The notes under the pieces were generated by a model. That model saw only the letters and a list, made by a program, of their open reading frames with translations, ran no database searches and was not told where the DNA came from. DNA of 29,425 bases, taken from the NCBI GenBank assembly GCA_030066455.1, contig JASJBQ010000036.1, forward strand, positions 1-29,425, in the 5' to 3' direction. The position numbers and the translations under genes were made by a program. Of this stretch, positions 26,278-29,425 are shown one piece after another (within the stretch, counting starts at the first letter, position 1; every line of letters begins with the position of its first letter). The DNA comes from Desulfobacterales bacterium. GTDB taxonomy: Bacteria > Desulfobacterota > Desulfobacteria > Desulfobacterales > UBA5852.

Positions 26278-26880
26278 ATGAATTACTACCCGACTTCAAT
26301 ACGCAACCTGATCCGCCAGATTTCCAAACTGCCGGGAATCGGCGAGAAGACCGCTGAGCGCCTGGCCCTGCACATTCTGCGGGCGCCGCGCCACGACATC
26401 GACCAACTGACCCAGAGCATCACCGACGTGAAACAGCGCACCCGCACTTGCAGCCGCTGCTTTGCCTGGAGCGACGACAACGTCTGCCATATCTGCAGCG
26501 ATCCGGCACGACAGGCCGTGCAACTGTGCGTCGTCGAGCAGCCGGCCGACATGATCGCCGTGGAAAAGTCCGGCGCCTACCAGGGGGTCTATCATATTCT
26601 GGGCGGGGTGCTTTCGCCGATGAACGGGGTGGGCCCCGAAGACATCCGCCTGCCGCAGCTTTACGCCCGGATCCGCAACGAGAATATCCAGGAGGTGGTG
26701 ATCGCCACCGGCACCAACGTGGAAGGCGAGGCCACGGCCGCCTTTCTGGCGCAGAATCTGAAAGCGTTTGCACTCAAAGTGACCCGGATCGCCTCGGGCG
26801 TCCCTGTGGGGGGCGATCTGAAATACGTGGATCAGGTGACCCTGCGACGTGCCATGGAGACCCGGCATGACTTCCAGTAA
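26278..26880 (+). CDS. recR: Recombination mediator RecR
   Basis: A 200-residue RecFOR-pathway protein that helps load RecA at gaps in DNA. Seen: the helix-hairpin-helix KLPGIGEKTAERLALHIL (about residues 17-34), the zinc cysteines C58, C61, C70 and C73, and the Toprim start CVVEQPADMIAVE (E87). The closing region YHILGGVLSPMNGVGPEDI is strongly conserved in the family. It is the third gene of the dnaX-ybaB-recR block. Its 3' end overlaps the ATG of the YkgJ-like gene. RecO and RecF are not in the window. Confidence 0.97.
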   Translation: MNYYPTSIRNLIRQISKLPGIGEKTAERLALHILRAPRHDIDQLTQSITDVKQRTRTCSRCFAWSDDNVCHICSDPARQAVQLCVVEQPADMIAVEKSGAYQGVYHILGGVLSPMNGVGPEDIRLPQLYARIRNENIQEVVIATGTNVEGEATAAFLAQNLKAFALKVTRIASGVPVGGDLKYVDQVTLRRAMETRHDFQ

Positions 26881-27280
26881 GAAGGCCGAAGCGCCACTGT
26901 TCGAATGCCGCCAATGCGGTGACTGCTGCCGGGGCTATGGTGGCACCTATGTCACGGCGGCCGATATCCGCCGCATAGCGGCCTATATCGGTGAAGACCC
27001 GAACGCTTTCGTCCAGCGGTATTGTCAGATGTCCGCCGGGCGGCCGGTGCTGGCCCAGGCCGAAGACGGCCGCTGCATTTTCCACAACGCGCTTTGCCGT
27101 ATCCACCCGGTCAAACCACGTATGTGCCGTCGCTGGCCCTTCATCGACGCTGTCCTAGAAGATATCCAGAATTGGAAGATCATGGGGGCATCCTGCCCGG
27201 GAATCTGCACCGACCTGCCGGATGCCGTCGTGCGCGAGGGCGTTTCCCGCGCCATCGCCGAAGAGGAAGGGCGGGAATAA
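26867..27280 (+). CDS. YkgJ-family cysteine cluster protein
   Basis: A 137-residue protein with the cysteine pattern of the YkgJ/Fe-S or zinc cluster family: FECRQCGDCC near the N-terminus, then RYC, GRCIFHNALCRIHPVKPRMCRRWPF and SCPGIC. These cysteines are believed to bind a metal centre; the biochemical role is unknown. ATG 26867 is preferred, with GGAG 8 nt upstream (26853-26856); a GTG at 26849 is further upstream. It overlaps the recR end by 14 nt, so it is translationally coupled, and precedes murI by about 26 nt. Confidence 0.9.
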   Translation: MTSSKKAEAPLFECRQCGDCCRGYGGTYVTAADIRRIAAYIGEDPNAFVQRYCQMSAGRPVLAQAEDGRCIFHNALCRIHPVKPRMCRRWPFIDAVLEDIQNWKIMGASCPGICTDLPDAVVREGVSRAIAEEEGRE

Positions 27281-27305
27281 TGGTCGTCCTTGCCCGGGAT
27301 GCGCG

Positions 27306-28091
27306 ATGATCGGCGTATTCGATTCCGGTATCGGCGGATTGACCGTCGTGCGGGCCCTGATGGCGCGTCTGCCCGGATTCGATATCACCTATTTCGGGGA
27401 TACGGCCCGCACCCCCTACGGCAGTAAAAGCAGGCGGACCGTTATAGGCTACGCCGTCGAGAACACCGAATTTCTTCTGGCCCAGAAAGCCCGGGCCATC
27501 GTCGTCGCCTGCAACACCGCCTCCAGTTTTGCCACGGACGTGTTGCGCGAGCGTTTCCAGGTGCCCATTTTCGAGGTCGTCACCCCGGCGGCCGAAATGG
27601 CCGTGGCGCAGACCCGCAAGGGGGTCATCGGCATTATCGGCACGCGGGCCACGGTCAACAGCGGCATCTACCCGCGCGTGATCCAATCCTTGCGACCGGA
27701 CTGTCGAACCTACACCCAGGCCTGTCCGCTGCTGGTTCCCCTGGTGGAAGAAGGCTGGCTGCAAAAACCCGAAACGGCCATGATCGTCAAGAAATATATC
27801 CGGCCGCTCAAGGTCCGGCAGATCGACACCCTGATTCTGGGCTGCACCCACTACCCCCTGCTGCAGGAACTTATTCAGGCCAAGGCCGGTCGCCGGGTTC
27901 GCGTCATCGACTCCTCCGGCGGCGTGGCGGCGGCCGTGGCGGCGCATGTCCGGCAGCACGCCGCCGAGGCGGCCCGCTGGTCGCAGGCCGACGCCCATCG
28001 CTTTTTCGTTTCCGATGCCACCCCGCATTTTGAAACCATCGCCCGGGGCATCCTCAAACGACCGATTCGTCTCGAGCATTTCCGACCCTAA
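27306..28091 (+). CDS. murI: Glutamate racemase MurI
   Basis: A 261-residue enzyme interconverting L- and D-glutamate for peptidoglycan synthesis. ATG 27306 begins MIGVFDSGIGGLTVVRAL, the family signature with the D6-S7 pair. The two catalytic cysteines are C69 in VVACNTASS and C180 in LGCTHYPLL. GDTARTPYGSKS also fits. An upstream in-frame region to 27222 exists but has no family residues. It is the last gene of the dnaX operon-like run and is followed by a strong GC hairpin. Confidence 0.97.
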   Translation: MIGVFDSGIGGLTVVRALMARLPGFDITYFGDTARTPYGSKSRRTVIGYAVENTEFLLAQKARAIVVACNTASSFATDVLRERFQVPIFEVVTPAAEMAVAQTRKGVIGIIGTRATVNSGIYPRVIQSLRPDCRTYTQACPLLVPLVEEGWLQKPETAMIVKKYIRPLKVRQIDTLILGCTHYPLLQELIQAKAGRRVRVIDSSGGVAAAVAAHVRQHAAEAARWSQADAHRFFVSDATPHFETIARGILKRPIRLEHFRP

Positions 28092-28111
28092 GCACTTTTC
28101 TCCTCACCGAC

Positions 28112-28141
28112 TCCGGGCGCGGGCGGCGGCGTGCGCCCGGA
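28112..28141 (+). terminator. Hairpin after murI
   Basis: TCCGGGCGC (28112-28120) pairs perfectly with GCGCCCGGA (28133-28141) across a 12-nt loop. Only a few T follow (TGTTCATT), so the intrinsic terminator call is moderate. It sits 20 nt beyond the murI stop. Confidence 0.55.
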
Positions 28142-28294
28142 TGTTCATTGGTGTCCATCCAGCACACCTGACCGGGGCGCGGGCCGAGCCACTGGATTTT
28201 TTTCGACAGCGACGCGGCGCGTGGCGCGTCTCCCGCGAGGATTTGGCGGTGCCAACCAGGGCCTGGGCCGCGGGTTACCGTTTAAGGGCAGGCG

Positions 28295-29131
28295 TTAGGC
28301 GGTCTGCAGCCCGGCCGTGTAGTGGGGGCCCACGACAAGAAAATTGTTGGAAATCGTCGACTGGATTTTTTCCATTTTACTTCCGAAGACCAAGTTGCGG
28401 ATCAGTCCGTGGCCAAAGGCGCCCATGACAACCAACGCGTTGTGAGGTACCTGGTAGAGGTTGCTTTCGAACTCTCCGCCGTCGAAAAAGACCCACTCGC
28501 TCAAAGCCCGGTCCCATTCATCGCCCAGGCCATTGTCGCGGATGATCGTTTCGTACTCATCTCTTGTGTGTTTTTCGGCCTGGGTGAACATGCGCAGGGG
28601 CATCCCGGTCTGGCGGTGAACCCGCAAGCCCAGTTTCAAAGCATTCAGGGCATTGGCTGACCCGCCGAAGAAGACGGCAATGCTATCCCAGGGCTTGAAT
28701 ACCGGACTGGTGATCAACACCGGGAACCGGGCCGACGTCACGATCCGCCGCACCCGCGGACCGATATAGCCCAGGCCGATCTTGGAGGAGAGATCGCTGA
28801 TGCTGCGCGGACAGCACATGAAGTCGAAATTGGTCGGAACGTCGGGCAGGGTGGAGGCCGTGTAGTTCTTGGGCTGCAGGAAACGGGACGGCAGGCCGGC
28901 CTCGGCCAGCAGGTCGTCGGCATGCGCCCGGGCGGTATCCGGGTCTTTTAGATAGGATTCGTCCAGATCGACCTGGACGACGTCGTTGTCGAAATACATC
29001 AGAAACTTCGTGTGCCGGGGGATATAGACGACAGGGGTCGCCCCGATCTGCCGGCAGAAGTACAAGGACTGCAGCAGGGTCTCGCGGCCCAGCGGCGTGT
29101 TGCGGAAGATGTGGAAAAGCTGGCTGTACAT
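28295..29131 (-). CDS. Universal stress (UspA-like) protein
   Basis: A 278-residue cytoplasmic protein, about twice the length of a single Usp domain. The C-terminal half ends GAFGHGLIRNLVFGSKMEKI then VVGP, matching the Usp G-x-x-G-(8-9x)-G-S ATP-binding signature (about residues 239-255). The N-terminal half (LLQSLYFCRQIGATPVVYIP) resembles a degenerate Usp fold, so this looks like a tandem Usp protein. The start has AGGAG about 7 nt upstream. It follows the CBS gene by 12 nt, so the two are probably one operon. The ligand and stress response are unknown. Confidence 0.75.
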   Translation of the reverse strand: MYSQLFHIFRNTPLGRETLLQSLYFCRQIGATPVVYIPRHTKFLMYFDNDVVQVDLDESYLKDPDTARAHADDLLAEAGLPSRFLQPKNYTASTLPDVPTNFDFMCCPRSISDLSSKIGLGYIGPRVRRIVTSARFPVLITSPVFKPWDSIAVFFGGSANALNALKLGLRVHRQTGMPLRMFTQAEKHTRDEYETIIRDNGLGDEWDRALSEWVFFDGGEFESNLYQVPHNALVVMGAFGHGLIRNLVFGSKMEKIQSTISNNFLVVGPHYTAGLQTA

Positions 29132-29143
29132 GGTTTGCTCCTG

Positions 29144-29425
29144 TCAGCGATTGAGGTGATGGGTCTGGACCATGAGCTCGTTGCGGTACTGGTCCAGAAG
29201 CGATGACTTGGAGACCATCCCGACAAAACGGTGATTGGCGACCACGGGCATGTTGTAGAGGTTGCCGGCATCCATGCGGTTGAGCACTTCGGCCACATCC
29301 TCGTCCGGGGCCGCGGTTTCGACCCTGGTTTTCATCAGTTGACCCACCAGAACGGCATCGTACATCAAAGGGTCGAAAAGGTAGGGGCGCACGTCGACCA
29401 TATCGATCAGGCCCACGAATTTGCC
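29144..29425 (-). CDS. CBS-domain protein, 5' end outside window
   Basis: The minus-strand frame is open to the window edge, so only the last 93 residues are seen. They form one nearly complete CBS domain (LMKTRVETAAPDEDVAEVL, NMPVVANHRFVGMVSKSSL) preceded by the tail of another (GKFVGLIDMVDVRPYLFD). The end, SSLLDQYRNELMVQ, resembles the C-terminus of ClC chloride-channel proteins that carry paired CBS domains, but the membrane part is not visible, so this is only a suggestion. CBS pairs bind adenosine nucleotides and regulate the attached module. The downstream Usp gene also belongs to an adenine-nucleotide-binding family. Confidence 0.8.
   Translation of the reverse strand, partial: GKFVGLIDMVDVRPYLFDPLMYDAVLVGQLMKTRVETAAPDEDVAEVLNRMDAGNLYNMPVVANHRFVGMVSKSSLLDQYRNELMVQTHHLNR

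Overview
The window looks like ordinary chromosome from a Gram-negative, Desulfobacterota-type (former Deltaproteobacteria) bacterium. That placement is an inference from the gene families and neighbourhoods: a PilY1-type pilus tip protein, FmdB zinc ribbons, a YkgJ cysteine-cluster protein, HflKC and DUF1015. No rRNA or other phylogenetic marker settles it. I saw no CRISPR array, transposase, integrase or prophage gene.

Layout, left to right. (1) Positions 2-8602 (+) hold the 3' part of a very large PilY1-like gene (Calx-beta repeats, MopE-like Ca/Cu motifs, a VWA domain with a golvesin-like insertion, a PilC-type beta-propeller), then a PilY2-like small exported protein and a DUF4124 coiled-coil protein. 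(2) At 8745-10994 (+) is a 749-residue protein of unknown function. After a 490-bp gene-free leader comes a GspE/PilB-family ATPase (11485-13314). The left third therefore reads as a type IV pilus or type II secretion related region. (3) At 13613-16798 (-) are an exported LysM protein and the groES-groEL operon, which ends in a strong terminator. Its leader has a 12-bp-paired hairpin and no CIRCE. (4) At 17075-18236 (-) are an FmdB zinc-ribbon protein and an unrecognised HELIH-motif protein. Divergent from them is a 32-codon gene for a bS22/AURKAIP1-COX24-like ribosomal protein starting at TTG (18415-18513, +). (5) At 18637-20632 (-) is hflK-hflC. (6) At 21063-22141 (+) is a DciA/DUF721 protein translationally coupled to a TrmN6-like methyltransferase, convergent with a DUF1015 gene (22165-23502, -). 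(7) Two tRNA-Ser genes (CGA and GGA) follow behind a near-consensus promoter. (8) At 24165-28091 (+) is a housekeeping run dnaX-ybaB-recR-ykgJ-murI; dnaX carries a 13-A tract late in the gene. (9) At the right edge (-) a CBS-domain protein, cut by the window end, precedes a universal-stress protein gene in the same operon.

How the genes fit together. The pilus genes probably make a surface adhesin or tip complex powered by the assembly ATPase. The middle genes are protein-quality-control factors (GroESL, HflKC) and translation-related genes (bS22-like, TrmN6, tRNA-Ser). The right part is replication and repair (DnaX, YbaB, RecR) plus cell-wall precursor synthesis (MurI).

I did not find a clearly new multi-gene system. 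The points most worth a second look are the giant PilY1 architecture, the 749-residue unknown, the overlooked 32-aa ribosomal protein gene, the dnaX A13 tract, the HELIH protein and the hairpin operator-like element before groES.
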